46,534 bases of DNA from an uncultured Oscillospiraceae bacterium (GTDB lineage: Bacteria > Bacillota > Clostridia > Oscillospirales > Oscillospiraceae): NCBI GenBank assembly GCA_934589155.1, contig CAKTNP010000014.1:1-46534 (forward strand), written 5' to 3'. The notes beneath the pieces were generated by a model, which worked only from the letters and a program-made list of their open reading frames with translations, was not told where the DNA came from and made no database searches. The position numbers and the translations under genes are program-made. Positions 46,481-46,534 of the stretch are shown piece after piece. Numbering within the stretch: the first letter of the stretch is position 1; each line of letters opens with the position of its first letter.

Positions 46481-46534
46481 GTTCTGTCGAGTTGCGCAAA
46501 AGGCCCCGTTAGGGACACCCTAAGACCTGCTTAC

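Noticed and set aside
46128..46499. Minus-strand frame at the right edge
   Set aside because: Crosses the tnpV terminator and both 27-bp repeats; its repeating Lys/Ser/Leu segments are translations of those repeats.
1..46534. CRISPR arrays, tRNA, rRNA, prophage or replication origin
   Set aside because: No regularly spaced short repeats, no tRNA-like cloverleaf or CCA end that I could recognise, no rRNA motifs, no phage structural genes and no DnaA-box cluster noticed. A tRNAscan and Rfam scan would be decisive.

Overview
This is a GC-rich chromosomal window from a Gram-positive anaerobe, most likely a gut clostridium of the Oscillospiraceae (Oscillibacter/Flavonifractor/Lawsonibacter-like). 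The evidence is a set of near-consensus TTGACA-17-TATAAT promoters, strong AGGAGG ribosome sites, TTG and GTG starts, S-layer-homology and LTA-synthase-type surface proteins, a ferredoxin-thioredoxin reductase and a TnpV-type transposon gene. The assignment is inference; there is no 16S gene. I saw no rRNA, tRNA or CRISPR array.

Layout. 1-1100: a palindrome-rich non-coding margin and a two-gene minus-strand unit of tiny proteins. 1.1-4.9 kb: glycyl-tRNA synthetase and an LTA-synthase-like sulfatase. 5-7 kb (minus): lipid kinase plus Nudix hydrolase, then a phosphopantetheinyl transferase. 7.1-8.7 kb: a tightly overlapping GNAT / LOG-family / DUF523 operon. 8.8-11.5 kb: a UvrA-like ATPase without the UvrB-binding domain, behind a leader of about 220 nt. 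11.8-18.5 kb: a TetR-type regulator and a 1978-residue SLH surface protein. 18.7-22.3 kb: an FlK-like thioesterase, a decayed chimeric pseudogene, then an operon of a trigger-factor-like protein, a thioredoxin, a ferredoxin-thioredoxin reductase catalytic protein and a lipoprotein. 22.4-25.9 kb: a heterodimeric ABC exporter. 25.9-29.6 kb (minus): an ApbE / NusG-II / Gx module behind glnS. 30-33 kb: SDR and cupin genes sharing a palindromic divergent promoter, and a membrane protein fused to an E2-like acyltransferase domain. 33-38.6 kb (minus): M23 peptidase, dusB, an ECF sigma factor unit with uncharacterised proteins, and ttcA. 38.7-39.7 kb: rplM-rpsI.

From 39.7 kb to the right edge the window looks like accessory, rearranged DNA. 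It holds a carboxylesterase, remnants of three acetyltransferases, a membrane gene with an in-frame amber codon, a beta-helix lipoprotein, and finally tnpV with a companion gene. A diverged copy of the rpsI 3' end lies 1.3 kb downstream of rpsI and looks like the footprint of integration at that site.

The points I rate highest are: (1) the redox-foldase operon at 19.6-22.3 kb; (2) the ECF sigma unit, in which one 37-bp promoter-like sequence occurs upstream of the sigma gene and again upstream of two unknown genes; (3) the duplicated rpsI end; (4) a dispersed intergenic repeat in four copies, one lying between exact 33-bp direct repeats; (5) the membrane/E2 fusion protein that lacks the catalytic His and has an apparently leaderless transcript.
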